DNA of 64,000 nucleotides, taken from contig JADJTX010000003.1 of the NCBI GenBank assembly GCA_016710985.1, positions 1-64,000 of the forward strand, in the 5' to 3' direction. Made by a program: the position numbers and the translations under genes. The DNA comes from Ignavibacteria bacterium (GTDB lineage: Bacteria > Bacteroidota > Ignavibacteria > Tepidaquicellales > Tepidaquicellaceae). This document shows, in pieces, positions 19,467 to 28,039 of the stretch. The notes below the pieces were generated by a model. That model was not told where the DNA came from, did not search any database, and saw only the letters and a list, made by a program, of their open reading frames with translations. How positions within the stretch are numbered: the first letter of the stretch is position 1; every line of letters begins with the position of its first letter.

Positions 19467-19796
19467 TCAAACTCTAACATTAATAATTCCGGATTTAGGA
19501 TTTGATTTCAGAACTTCAATAACATTTTGCATAAATGGTTTCAATGTTTGAATTTTATTGTCAAAAGCATCGAGCACAAATATTGTTAAATCTGAATTCG
19601 AAAAGTTTTGTTGATTTTTTAGGTTTTTATCCATTGTAATCAAAACATTAAAATTATTATCAAACATTCTTTGTATGAGTTCGCCATTTTTTATTCCCAA
19701 CCAATTTAATTCTTTGACAGTAAATACTTCATATACCGTTTCAAGAAATTCTAATTTCAAATCTATGGGAATGTTTTCATCCAATAATACTTTCAT
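19467..19796 (-). CDS. DUF5615 PIN-like toxin
   Basis: The 109-residue protein starts MKVLLDENIPIDL and has NVLITMDKNL, the acidic positions of the DUF5615 PIN-like fold, where predicted ribonuclease aspartates coordinate metal. It overlaps by 20 bp an upstream DUF433 gene; the DUF433/DUF5615 pair is a recurrent VapBC-like module. Activity is inferred from the fold and pairing. Confidence 0.8.
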   Translation of the reverse strand: MKVLLDENIPIDLKLEFLETVYEVFTVKELNWLGIKNGELIQRMFDNNFNVLITMDKNLKNQQNFSNSDLTIFVLDAFDNKIQTLKPFMQNVIEVLKSNPKSGIINVRV

Positions 19797-20013
19797 CAGT
19801 TACCAATTTTTCCGCCAAATGCAATACTTCCAATGCCTGCTCTTTTCTAACAGATGGAAAATTTCTCAAAAATTCTTCGAGTGTTTCTGTCTCAAGCCAA
19901 TCAAAAAGTGATTGAATGGATACTCTTGTTCCTGTGAATACGGGTATTCCACCCATTATTTCAGAATCTATATTTATGTTTTTTGATTTCATGTTTCTTT
20001 TATTTGATCTCAT
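19777..20013 (-). CDS. DUF433 antitoxin
   Basis: The 78-residue product carries INIDSEIMGGIPVFTGTRVS followed by LFDWLETETLEEFLRNFP, the DUF433 core with its winged-helix-like DNA-binding region. It precedes and overlaps the DUF5615 gene. An alternative start eight codons in (MKSKNINID) gives a more typical length. Confidence 0.85.
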   Translation of the reverse strand: MRSNKRNMKSKNINIDSEIMGGIPVFTGTRVSIQSLFDWLETETLEEFLRNFPSVRKEQALEVLHLAEKLVTDESIIG

Positions 20014-20067
20014 CCAAATTTAACAAAACTTTCTTCAATTAGTAATATCTTAAGTAATAATTTACAA

Positions 20068-20745
20068 TTAGTATTTCTTAATGTATTGTAGCCAAACATT
20101 TTCATATTCGGACATTATATAAAATGAATCTCGATGTATATCTTTAATTCTAAATTCTAATTTTTCCCCGAAGTTGAAAAAATCAGATGGAGGATTTTTT
20201 AAACAAATATTAATTCTTTTGCTCAATGAATCTTTTAGATCCAATGTTATAGTTTCATAACCAATATAACTTATTGTTAAACTTATCGGGAGTTCACTAT
20301 GTGATACCTTAATTCTAACCTTTCCTTTTTCATCAGAGAAATATTTCGATTTAGATTTATTTCCTTGAAAGCTTACAAACGCAGTTTCTAAACCATTCAT
20401 CTCTTCGTCAATTATATTCAAATCATACTTTAAATCTTTAGATACAAATTTTTCCTCAATAATTTTATAAGAACTTGTTAAGAAATTTTTTACAGAGTCT
20501 GGAGTTGAGTCGAATACTATTACTAATTTGTTTTTTTTTATTGAATATTTACCAATTCCATAAATTGTTCCTATATCAGTCCACCTTTCAAGAATGATAT
20601 TACTATCATTTTTAAAATGAAAAAAATCCAGCTCTGGTGTATAGTAATTATTATTGTCTTTGATTATAAATCCTCCATTCAAAACCTGAGCATTAATTTC
20701 TGAATACAATAAAAAGAAAAAAATTAACATCAACAATTTTTTCAT
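20068..20745 (-). CDS. Secreted protein with carboxypeptidase-regulatory-like domain
   Basis: A 225-residue protein with signal peptide MKKLLMLIFFFLLYSEINAQ. Residues 120-185 form a beta-sandwich like the carboxypeptidase D regulatory domain: GLETAFVSFQGNKSKSKYFS, GKVRIKV, LPISLTISYIGYETITLDL. Such domains are common in surface proteins of this phylum. The rest is not recognised. It follows the ferritin-VIT gene by 23 bp and may share its transcript. Function unknown. Confidence 0.65.
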   Translation of the reverse strand: MKKLLMLIFFFLLYSEINAQVLNGGFIIKDNNNYYTPELDFFHFKNDSNIILERWTDIGTIYGIGKYSIKKNKLVIVFDSTPDSVKNFLTSSYKIIEEKFVSKDLKYDLNIIDEEMNGLETAFVSFQGNKSKSKYFSDEKGKVRIKVSHSELPISLTISYIGYETITLDLKDSLSKRINICLKNPPSDFFNFGEKLEFRIKDIHRDSFYIMSEYENVWLQYIKKY

Positions 20746-20768
20746 ACAAATAGTGTTATTCTTCTTTA

Positions 20769-21878
20769 CTACAAATACCTCGATATCAGCTCCCCTATAA
20801 AATATCCGATCACCGCAATACCAATCCCGACAATAAACATATCAAAACCGCTTCTGAATATTCCTCTGCCGGTAAATACACTTCTGGCAGCTCCGACAAC
20901 AAAATGCGCTATCATTGAAATTATAAACGAAATCCAGATGGCTAATGCACCTTCAAAAAAAAGAAAAGGTGCAACAGGTATCAATGCACCGACGGCTGTT
21001 GCAACACCGGTTATCCATGCTTCCCTAAACGGGCTGGTGTTACTTTCGCTGATTCCTAATTCTTCCCTGACACTTTCCTTCAAAGCAAGTTCGGGGTTTT
21101 TCATAACTTCATCCGCCAGATTCTGTGCATCTTCCAGCTTCATTCCTTTTGCCTGGTAAACCAATGAAAGCTCTTCAGCTTCTAATTCAGGCATTAACCT
21201 TATTTCTTCCGCTTCCATTTTTTTCTCATGGTCATAAACCTCTCCCTGGCTGACTGAAGCTAAATATCCGGACGATGCCATTGACAGTGCATCTGCAAAC
21301 ATTCCGGAAATACCGGTAATCAAAATAATATGCGGCTGAACATTCGCTCCGACTACGCCTGCAATTAATCCGAAGTTTGCAGTGAGTCCGTCATTAAACC
21401 CGTAAATAATATTCCTGAGCATCCCGCCTGACTCGATCTGATGCCATGACTCTCCTTCGGATTCTAAAAGTGTCGTAAGCTTTCCGGAATGTTCCGCGGA
21501 GTCTTTTGCGAGCTGAAGCGCGATGTCCTTTGTTTGAGTTGAAACGCTTGTGTTGTATAATCCAAGATAGGATTTTACTTCAAGACCTTCTTCACGCAGC
21601 ATTATTTTTGAAATAAGACCCGTTCCGAATTTTTTAGCAAACCACCCGTAAAATTTTGCTTTCCCGGATGGTTTTACATCATCAGCTTTAATCTCATTTT
21701 TTAAGAACAGATCAAGCCAGACCTCTTTATGCTTATCTTCAACATCAGCAAGCTGCAGAAAAATATTACCCTTCTTTTCATTCTTCTCAAGATTCCCGAG
21801 TATCCGGTATAGGTATGCCGCATCTGCTTCATCCTGAAGATGATGATTCCATATAATAAGTGTATCTTTATCAATCAT
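20769..21878 (-). CDS. Ferritin-like/VIT1 fusion membrane protein (MbfA-like iron exporter)
   Basis: The N-terminal 140 residues are a ferritin-like di-iron domain (HHLQDEADAAYLYRILGNLE, LADVEDKHKEVW with ExxH), and residues 150-369 are a VIT1/CCC1 membrane domain (YGFNDGLTANFGLIAGVVGA, SMASSGYLASVSQGE). This domain order is that of MbfA-type proteins, which export iron or store it at the membrane in iron excess. The VIT part has five membrane segments with the acidic cytoplasmic loop (EKKMEAEEIRLMPELEAEEL). It sits near the manganese uptake operon, suggesting joint control of the Fe/Mn balance; that is inference. Confidence 0.85.
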   Translation of the reverse strand: MIDKDTLIIWNHHLQDEADAAYLYRILGNLEKNEKKGNIFLQLADVEDKHKEVWLDLFLKNEIKADDVKPSGKAKFYGWFAKKFGTGLISKIMLREEGLEVKSYLGLYNTSVSTQTKDIALQLAKDSAEHSGKLTTLLESEGESWHQIESGGMLRNIIYGFNDGLTANFGLIAGVVGANVQPHIILITGISGMFADALSMASSGYLASVSQGEVYDHEKKMEAEEIRLMPELEAEELSLVYQAKGMKLEDAQNLADEVMKNPELALKESVREELGISESNTSPFREAWITGVATAVGALIPVAPFLFFEGALAIWISFIISMIAHFVVGAARSVFTGRGIFRSGFDMFIVGIGIAVIGYFIGELISRYL

Positions 21879-21976
21879 AGTTATCTGTTGTTATCAGTTA
21901 AGTTTGTAAAATTAAAGTTCATTTAATTTATACAATCAATATATTGGGTAAATTTTATTAAACTTAATTATTTCCC

Positions 21977-22447
21977 ATGTTAAAATCCTTATTATTTGTT
22001 TTACTCTCAGCTTTCGCTTTAATGACAGGTTGCTCTAATGATGATGATCCGGTCACACCAAATAATCCTACTACCGGTGAAGTTTTGCTCGCTGAAGTAT
22101 CGTCAGATTCTGTGGGTAGTGTCGGGGCTTCATTCCGAACATCTACCATTACTTCCAGTACGCTCAACTTTACAGACAGAGACAGTGCAAGAATCTCCTT
22201 CTTTTATACAGGTGAAAACAACAGTATAGCATCACCTCTGTTAATTTATTACAAAATAAACGATTCGACTAATGTAGATATTTTCAATAGTACTGCATTG
22301 TCTCCAACGGTTTCTGAAAAGTTTGTCAATGTCACAATACCATCACCAAAGGTAAATTCTACATTCTATTATAGAATTTCTACTGTAGCAGGGTCGCCTG
22401 GATTTTCGTATTTCAAATTCCGCGAGTTGAAAATTTATAAAAAATGA
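21977..22447 (+). CDS. Hypothetical lipoprotein
   Basis: A 156-residue protein with a lipoprotein signal (LSAFALMTGC, lipid cysteine at residue 19) followed by an acidic NDDDPVTPNN linker. The mature part is predicted beta-rich, and ends YYRISTVAGSPGFSYFKFRE. No family recognised. It is transcribed away from the ferritin-VIT gene and converges with mntH, their stops 11 bp apart. Confidence 0.7.
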   Translation: MLKSLLFVLLSAFALMTGCSNDDDPVTPNNPTTGEVLLAEVSSDSVGSVGASFRTSTITSSTLNFTDRDSARISFFYTGENNSIASPLLIYYKINDSTNVDIFNSTALSPTVSEKFVNVTIPSPKVNSTFYYRISTVAGSPGFSYFKFRELKIYKK

Positions 22448-22457
22448 ATTCGGGAAT

Positions 22458-23837
22458 TTATAAAAACCATCCTTTGAATGTTTCATAGAGCAAATATGCA
22501 TTAAAGCAAATTATTATCATACTGATTATATAGGCTGTGTATTTTAGCCAGGGTTTGTTAACAAACTTGCCCATCTTTCTTTTGTCACATGTAAACTGAA
22601 CCAGAGGAACTACAGCAAAACTCAGTTGCATTGATAATATTACCTGGCTCAATATCAACAGACTTGTGGTTCCTTTTTCTCCATACAATAGTGTAATGAT
22701 AAAAGCCGGTATAATTGCGATTAATCTCGTTATCAGTCTTCTCAGCCATGGTTTCAATCTGATATTCAGAAAACCTTCCATTACTATCTGCCCTGCTAAT
22801 GTCCCCGTTAAAGTTGAGTTCTGTCCGGATGCAAGTAAAGCAATTGCAAACACCGTGCTTGCCAGACTCACTCCCAGCAAAGGAGTTAATAATTTATATG
22901 CATCTGTTATATCGGCAACATCCTGATAACCGGTTGAATAAAATGTTGCTGCTGCTACTATTAATATTGAGGCATTAATAAAAAATGCCAGGAACAATGA
23001 AACTGTTGAGTCTATTGTTGCAAACTTTACAGCCATCTTTTTTCCGGTATCATTTCTTTCAAATTTTCTGGTCTGAACTATGCTTGAATGAAGATAAAGA
23101 TTGTGAGGCATTACTGTTGCACCCAGTATACCAATCGCAATGTAAAGCATTTCCGGATTGTAAACAATTTGAGCGCTTGGAATTAAACCTGCGATTATGG
23201 GAAACAGATCCGGTTTTGAAACTATCATTTCATATGTAAAACAGGAAAGTATTACTGTTATCAATCCTGCGACAATGCTTTCAAGATATCTGAATCCTTT
23301 ATATTGGAAAATTAGTATTATCAAAACGTCTATTACAGTAATCAGCACTCCTGCTATTAATGGTATTCCGAAAAGCAGGTTTATTGCAATTGCAGAACCA
23401 ATAACTTCAGCCAGGTCACACGCTGCTATTGCTATTTCACATAGTATCCATAATGCAAAAGAAACGGGTTTCGAATAATTATCTCTGCAAGCCTGCGCTA
23501 AATCTCTGCCTGTTACGATTCCGAGTTTCAGTGAAAGATGCTGCAAAAAGATAGCGAAGATATTTGAAATTAATATTACGCTGATTAAGGTATATCCGAA
23601 TCTTGCTCCGCCGGTGAGATCTGTAGCCCAGTTACCCGGATCCATATATCCTACTGCTACCATTAAACCCGGTCCGGCAAATGCCAATAGTTTTCTCCAA
23701 AAAGAACCGTATACAGGAACATTGATAGTGGAAAAAACTTCAGGAAGTGAATTAGTGGTTTGATCTTTCTTCCATCCATTTGATGACAGTGACATATTCA
23801 GATCAGCATTCTTTATTTTGCATTTAAATCGATTCAT
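22458..23837 (-). CDS. mntH: Nramp-family divalent metal transporter
   Basis: A 459-residue proton-coupled Mn2+/Fe2+ importer with about eleven membrane segments. The metal-binding motifs are DPGNW (residues 66-70, TM1) and MPHNLYLHSS (TM6, the methionine and adjacent residues). It is the last gene of the metal operon, 56 bp after the permease. A second manganese importer beside an ABC system suggests layered uptake. Confidence 0.95.
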   Translation of the reverse strand: MNRFKCKIKNADLNMSLSSNGWKKDQTTNSLPEVFSTINVPVYGSFWRKLLAFAGPGLMVAVGYMDPGNWATDLTGGARFGYTLISVILISNIFAIFLQHLSLKLGIVTGRDLAQACRDNYSKPVSFALWILCEIAIAACDLAEVIGSAIAINLLFGIPLIAGVLITVIDVLIILIFQYKGFRYLESIVAGLITVILSCFTYEMIVSKPDLFPIIAGLIPSAQIVYNPEMLYIAIGILGATVMPHNLYLHSSIVQTRKFERNDTGKKMAVKFATIDSTVSLFLAFFINASILIVAAATFYSTGYQDVADITDAYKLLTPLLGVSLASTVFAIALLASGQNSTLTGTLAGQIVMEGFLNIRLKPWLRRLITRLIAIIPAFIITLLYGEKGTTSLLILSQVILSMQLSFAVVPLVQFTCDKRKMGKFVNKPWLKYTAYIISMIIICFNAYLLYETFKGWFL

Positions 23838-23893
23838 TTCGTGAATTCGTTACAATCTTTTACATTCAGTATAAAACGCGGCAACTGAGGTAG

Positions 23894-25168
23894 TTAGTTA
23901 GTTTTCTTGGGAATTGGTGACCCGTGAGGATCTTTATCCGGATGCCCAAGTTCTTCATCTATTTCTGCAAGCAGATCATCCGAAAGTATGTGTTCATATT
24001 TTTCTGCATCCTGATGTATGTCTTCAATATTAACTATATTTTTTTCAGTAATATAAGTTTCCCACAACCTGTGTGAACGAACCAGTCTCTCCGCAACCTT
24101 TTCTCCTTTTTTAGTGAGACTGTAATTCCCATTTGTCAGCCCGACCAGATCCATTTTTATGATGCTGTTTAAAGCATGATTTATTTTATTTCTTGATATC
24201 CCAAGTTTATCCGAGAGAGAATCTATTAAATTTGTTCTCTCTTCGCCTGCCTTGTTCTTATTAATTTGTTTTATTATATCTTCGATCAAATTCATTTTTG
24301 AATTTTTTCTTCTTCTCAGACTTTTAATTACAATCCCCTCCTTTGGCGAAAATAAGAATGCCATTGAAAAGAAAAACACTGACACCAGGACTATAGAGGC
24401 TCCGGAAGCAAAGTTAAGATGATAAGACAAATATAGTCCGATTACTGATGACATTACTCCGAAAAAACATGACAGCAAAAGCAGTCTCTTTAATTTATCA
24501 GTTAAAAGAAATGCAGTAGCCGGAGGAGTTATAAGCATTGCAATAATAAGTATCACTCCGACAGACTGAAGTCCGGCAACGATTGACATAGACAACAGAG
24601 TCATTAAAAAATAATGAACTACCGCTGTTGAGATCCCTATGATGTGAGCCATTGTCGGATCAAATGATGTTACGAGAAGCTGTTTATAAAACAGTACTAC
24701 TGAAATAATAATGATAACAGTTATTATAGATGATAAAATAAGATCAGAATCAGAAACTCCAAGCACATCACCGAACAGATATGAAGACAGATCTATATGA
24801 ACCTGTTTTAACTGAGATACTAAAAGTATTCCAAGCGCAAATGCCCCGGTAAAAATAATCCCAATGGAAGTATCTTCTTTTATCTTTGAATTTCTCTCGA
24901 CAAAGCTGATCAATATGGATGTCAATATTCCTGCAACCAAAGCTCCGATAAAAAGACTCAGCGCGCTTTTGCCCGCCACCATGAACCCGATCACAACACC
25001 CGGCAATACAGCATGAGCAAGCGCATCACCGATTAATGACAATCTGCGGAGCATGATGTATGTACCTATTAATCCGCAGCTCACACCTACCATTAACGAA
25101 GCAACTAATGCACGCTGAATGAATTCATATTGAAAAGGCTCGGTAATATATGTTGTTATTATATCCAT
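23894..25168 (-). CDS. Metal ABC transporter permease fused to a DtxR/MntR-type regulatory domain
   Basis: Residues 1-275 are an ABC-3 permease (SLIGDALAHAVLPGVVIGFM, TPPATAFLLTD), the inner-membrane channel for Mn or Zn uptake. After a basic linker, residues 290-424 hold a winged helix (LGISRNKINHALNSIIKMDL) and the iron-dependent repressor dimerisation region (SHRLWETYI, HQDAEKYEH, DKDPHGSPIP). That tail matches the separate MntR at 27198-27848, including the metal-ligand positions E, H and the DPHG motif. The fused domain may sense metal at the transporter or bind DNA. Fusion is real: one open frame with no break. Confidence 0.93.
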   Translation of the reverse strand: MDIITTYITEPFQYEFIQRALVASLMVGVSCGLIGTYIMLRRLSLIGDALAHAVLPGVVIGFMVAGKSALSLFIGALVAGILTSILISFVERNSKIKEDTSIGIIFTGAFALGILLVSQLKQVHIDLSSYLFGDVLGVSDSDLILSSIITVIIIISVVLFYKQLLVTSFDPTMAHIIGISTAVVHYFLMTLLSMSIVAGLQSVGVILIIAMLITPPATAFLLTDKLKRLLLLSCFFGVMSSVIGLYLSYHLNFASGASIVLVSVFFFSMAFLFSPKEGIVIKSLRRRKNSKMNLIEDIIKQINKNKAGEERTNLIDSLSDKLGISRNKINHALNSIIKMDLVGLTNGNYSLTKKGEKVAERLVRSHRLWETYITEKNIVNIEDIHQDAEKYEHILSDDLLAEIDEELGHPDKDPHGSPIPKKTN

Positions 25169-25174
25169 TTAAAT

Positions 25175-25238
25175 AATTGATAATTGATAATTGATAATTG
25201 ACAATTGACAATTGATAATTGATAATTGATAATTGATT
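25175..25238. repeat. AATTGAT heptamer array, left arm
   Basis: About nine copies of AATTGAT/AATTGAC on the plus strand, immediately upstream (on the minus strand) of the permease start. It is inverted relative to the array at 25446-25536. Confidence 0.75.
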
Positions 25239-25239
25239 G

Positions 25240-25382
25240 TTTTGTAATAATATTTTGTAATAATATTTTGTAATAATATTTTGTAATAATATTTTGTAAT
25301 AATATTTTGTAACAATATTTTGTAATAATATTTTGTAATAATATTTTGTAATAATATTTTGTAATAATATTTTGTAATAATA
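25240..25382. repeat. 13-bp tandem array TTTTGTAATAATA (11 copies)
   Basis: Eleven consecutive near-perfect copies of TTTTGTAATAATA with an exact 13-bp period; one copy has AACAATA. It lies between inverted heptamer arrays in the gap between two genes of the metal operon. The open minus-strand frame through it (repeat of IITKYYYKILLQN) is a by-product of the repeat. Confidence 0.9.
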
Positions 25383-25445
25383 TATTTTAATTTTTGAAAA
25401 TGCAAATTTTGTTCTCTCCGGACATCGGCTGATTAATACAAACTG

Positions 25446-25536
25446 TCAACTATCAATTATCAATTATCAATTATCAACTATCAATTATCAACTATCAATT
25501 ATCAATTATCAATTATCAATTATCAATTATCAATTA
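25446..25536. repeat. CAATTAT heptamer array, right arm
   Basis: About a dozen copies of CAATTAT/CAACTAT. On the minus strand they read AATTGAT and contain the stop codon of the ATPase gene ending at 25523. Confidence 0.8.
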
Positions 25537-26272
25537 GAAGTTGTTCTGCTTTCTGAAGTATCGTTAGCTGTCCGCCGTAAGTCTTATGAATTAATTCTTC
25601 AGTAAAGACTTCCGATGTGTTTCCGAAAGCTACTAATATCTGATTAATTAAAATCACTTTGTCAAAGTACTCTTTTACTTTACTAAGATCGTGATGCACT
25701 ATCATAATTGTTTTGCCTTCGGATTTTAATTCTTTAATGAGATTAAAGATTGCGACTTCAGTCTTTGCATCCACTCCGACAAATGGTTCATCCAGAAAAT
25801 ATATGTCACTCTCCTGTGCCAACGCCCGTGCTAAGAATATCCTCTGCTGCTGTCCTCCTGACAAATTCCTTATTTGTGTATTGGCATATTTCTTCATTTC
25901 TACTTTCTCAAGCACTCTGTTCACAATCTCTTTATCTGATTCCTTCGGACTTCCAAATAAACTAAGGTAAGGATACCTGCCCATCATGACTACTTCTGAG
26001 ACATTAATAGGAAAGTCCCAGTCAAACTGTTCTTTCTGAGGAATGTAGGCGACTCTCTTCAGTGAATCCTTAATGCTTTTTCCGAAAATTTGTACTTCAC
26101 CTGTATCAGCCGGAAGCAATCCGAGTATGCCTTTAAGAAGTGTAGATTTTCCTGCTCCGTTAGGTCCTACGATTCCTATAATGCTGCTTTCACCTATCTC
26201 CAGATTTATTCCCTTAATTGCAGGTTTCTTATTGTAGGTTACTGTTAAATTTTTTACGCTTATTGTGTCCAT
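25523..26272 (-). CDS. Metal ABC transporter ATP-binding protein
   Basis: A 249-residue ATPase of the manganese/zinc uptake family (MntA/TroB/ZnuC). It has Walker A GPNGAGKST (36-44), signature LSGGQ (137-141), Walker B IYFLDEP (157-163) and the switch histidine in IMIVHHDL. It pairs with the permease downstream and the binding protein upstream (27 bp). Its last codons and stop are in the heptamer repeat, giving an LLIDN tail. Confidence 0.95.
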   Translation of the reverse strand: MDTISVKNLTVTYNKKPAIKGINLEIGESSIIGIVGPNGAGKSTLLKGILGLLPADTGEVQIFGKSIKDSLKRVAYIPQKEQFDWDFPINVSEVVMMGRYPYLSLFGSPKESDKEIVNRVLEKVEMKKYANTQIRNLSGGQQQRIFLARALAQESDIYFLDEPFVGVDAKTEVAIFNLIKELKSEGKTIMIVHHDLSKVKEYFDKVILINQILVAFGNTSEVFTEELIHKTYGGQLTILQKAEQLLIDN

Positions 26273-26298
26273 GGTGGGTTGATTTTGGTAATTCTATT

Positions 26299-27195
26299 CT
26301 ATTTTAAAGCGTTTACAATTGTATTTACATTATGTTTGACTGCTCCGATATATGTTCCTTCAGGAGTTCCTTCATTTCCAATTGAATCGGAAAAAAGTGT
26401 ACCGCCTATCTTAGCATCTGTTTCCGATGAGATCTGTTCCAGAAGTTTCGGATTAACACTTGTTTCAATAAACACCGACTTTAGATTTTTAAGCTTAACA
26501 TAGTCAATCAGATTCTTTAGATCTTCAGTCCTTATCTTTGCTTCCGTTGAAATTCCCTGAAGCCCTTTTACTTCAAGTCCGTAAGCTCTGCCAAAGTATC
26601 TGAAGGCATCATGTGAAGTAATTAAGACTCTCTGGGATTCCGGGATACTATTTATCTGTTCTTTGATCCAGCTGTCGAGAGAATCCAGTTTCAGCTTATA
26701 TTCCCGGAGGTTTGCACTGTAATAGTTTTCATTTTGAGGATCAATGCTTATCAATCCCTTTGCAATGTTCTCAGCATAGGTCTTAATATTTTTCACATCA
26801 AACCATGCGTGCGGATCAGGATCACCGTAGCCTTTTTCATCTGTCATTGGAGTCAAACCTTCAGTGACAACTACTTCCTTTTTATTTCCTCCCGATCCTT
26901 TTATCATCTCTTCTATCCAGTGCTCCAATGCAAATCCGTTTATGAATACTATATCACTCTTTGAAATAAGCTTCGGATCAGACGGTTTCGGATGATATGT
27001 ATGAGGATCAACTCCGACTCCGCAAATGCTGTACGCTTCAATTTTATCTTTGCCGATGTTTTTTACTATGTCGTTTATAACCGTTATTGTTGAAACTGCT
27101 ACGATCTTTTCATTCTTTTTTTCTGTCGTTTTATTTTCCCCGCAACTGTATAATACTGAAGCGAATATAATTGTCACTAAAAATTTTTTTATCAT
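26299..27195 (-). CDS. Metal ABC transporter substrate-binding lipoprotein (TroA/MntC/ZnuA family)
   Basis: A 298-residue lipoprotein (VLYSC, cysteine 18) of the cluster A-I metal-binding family. Likely metal ligands are the first histidine of GVDPHTYHPKPSD (H65), the histidine of DPHAWFD, the glutamate in QGISTEAKIR and an aspartate near the C-terminus. There is no His-rich loop between helices, which in this family fits manganese better than zinc. It lies two bases after mntR and before the ATPase. Confidence 0.92.
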   Translation of the reverse strand: MIKKFLVTIIFASVLYSCGENKTTEKKNEKIVAVSTITVINDIVKNIGKDKIEAYSICGVGVDPHTYHPKPSDPKLISKSDIVFINGFALEHWIEEMIKGSGGNKKEVVVTEGLTPMTDEKGYGDPDPHAWFDVKNIKTYAENIAKGLISIDPQNENYYSANLREYKLKLDSLDSWIKEQINSIPESQRVLITSHDAFRYFGRAYGLEVKGLQGISTEAKIRTEDLKNLIDYVKLKNLKSVFIETSVNPKLLEQISSETDAKIGGTLFSDSIGNEGTPEGTYIGAVKHNVNTIVNALK

Positions 27196-27197
27196 AA

Positions 27198-27848
27198 CTA
27201 TTTTTTAATTACATAAATGTTATTAGCAAGTTTATCACTTAAAAAAATATTCCCTGATCTGAAATGTATCTGAATTGAGTTGTCAAAATTAATCTTTTCA
27301 ATTACTTTAATTTCATCATTCAGCTTTAATCCGACTTTTGTAAGATACATCAGGACTTCCGAGCTTTCATCAGAAACCTGTTTAATGATTCCTGAATCAC
27401 CGATATTTAAATCTGATGCCGGTATTATTTTGTCTGTAGGAATTTTCCCTTCTTTATCGGGTATCGGATGTCCGTGCGGATCATATTTAGGATAATCAAG
27501 AAATTTTTCCAAACGTGAAATAAGTTCATCAGATGAGGCATGCTCAAGATTCTCAGCTTCATTATGGACATTCTCCCAGTTATATTTCAGCTGCTCCACT
27601 AAAAACACTTCCCAGATTCTGTGTTTCCTCACAAGATTAAGCGCAATTGTTTCTCCTTTTTTGGTCAGTTCAAATCCTTTATAAGGAATATTCTTTATGA
27701 AGCCGGACTTCGATAATTTTGAGATCATATCGCTTACTGCCGCAGAAGAAATGTTAAGCTTCTCTGCAAGTATGCTTGTTGTAACTTTTCCGGATGAAAT
27801 CTGAATGGAGTATATATTTTTTAAGTAATCTTCTAAACTTTGCTTCAA
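27198..27848 (-). CDS. mntR: DtxR/MntR-family metal-dependent repressor
   Basis: A 216-residue regulator: winged helix (TSILAEKLNISSAAVSDMIS) in residues 1-70, dimerisation and metal site (RKHRIWEVFLVEQL, HNEAENLEHASSDEL, DPHGHPIP) in 75-140, and a C-terminal FeoA/SH3-like domain (150-216). It heads the uptake operon and almost certainly represses it when metal (Mn or Fe) is bound. A perfect 20-bp palindrome lies 26 bp upstream of its start. Confidence 0.92.
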   Translation of the reverse strand: MKQSLEDYLKNIYSIQISSGKVTTSILAEKLNISSAAVSDMISKLSKSGFIKNIPYKGFELTKKGETIALNLVRKHRIWEVFLVEQLKYNWENVHNEAENLEHASSDELISRLEKFLDYPKYDPHGHPIPDKEGKIPTDKIIPASDLNIGDSGIIKQVSDESSEVLMYLTKVGLKLNDEIKVIEKINFDNSIQIHFRSGNIFLSDKLANNIYVIKK

Positions 27849-27873
27849 TTATTTTTAAGTAAAATTTAATCAT

Positions 27874-27893
27874 AATTTAAGCATGCTTAAATT
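27874..27893. promoter_or_regulatory. Palindromic operator, probable MntR site
   Basis: AATTTAAGCATGCTTAAATT is a perfect 20-bp palindrome upstream of mntR. Its length and the TTTAAG..CTTAAA half sites fit the inverted-repeat operators of DtxR/MntR-family proteins. It lies in the gap between the divergent metal operon and the S9 peptidase. Binding is inferred from position and symmetry. Confidence 0.65.
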
Positions 27894-28039
27894 TATTATC
27901 AAGGATATTTAATTACTTTTTTATATTTTATACCACCTTCTTTCATTTAACAAACAATTACTATTGTGTAACTTTAGCAAATAAAAACAGTCTACTGTAA
28001 TATTAACTTTATTAATCATTCCTTAATTTAAACTCAAAT

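Noticed and set aside
25169..25405. Minus-strand frame with repeating IITKYYYKILLQN
   Set aside because: It is a translation of the 13-bp array and the heptamer array, whose minus strand has no stop codons.
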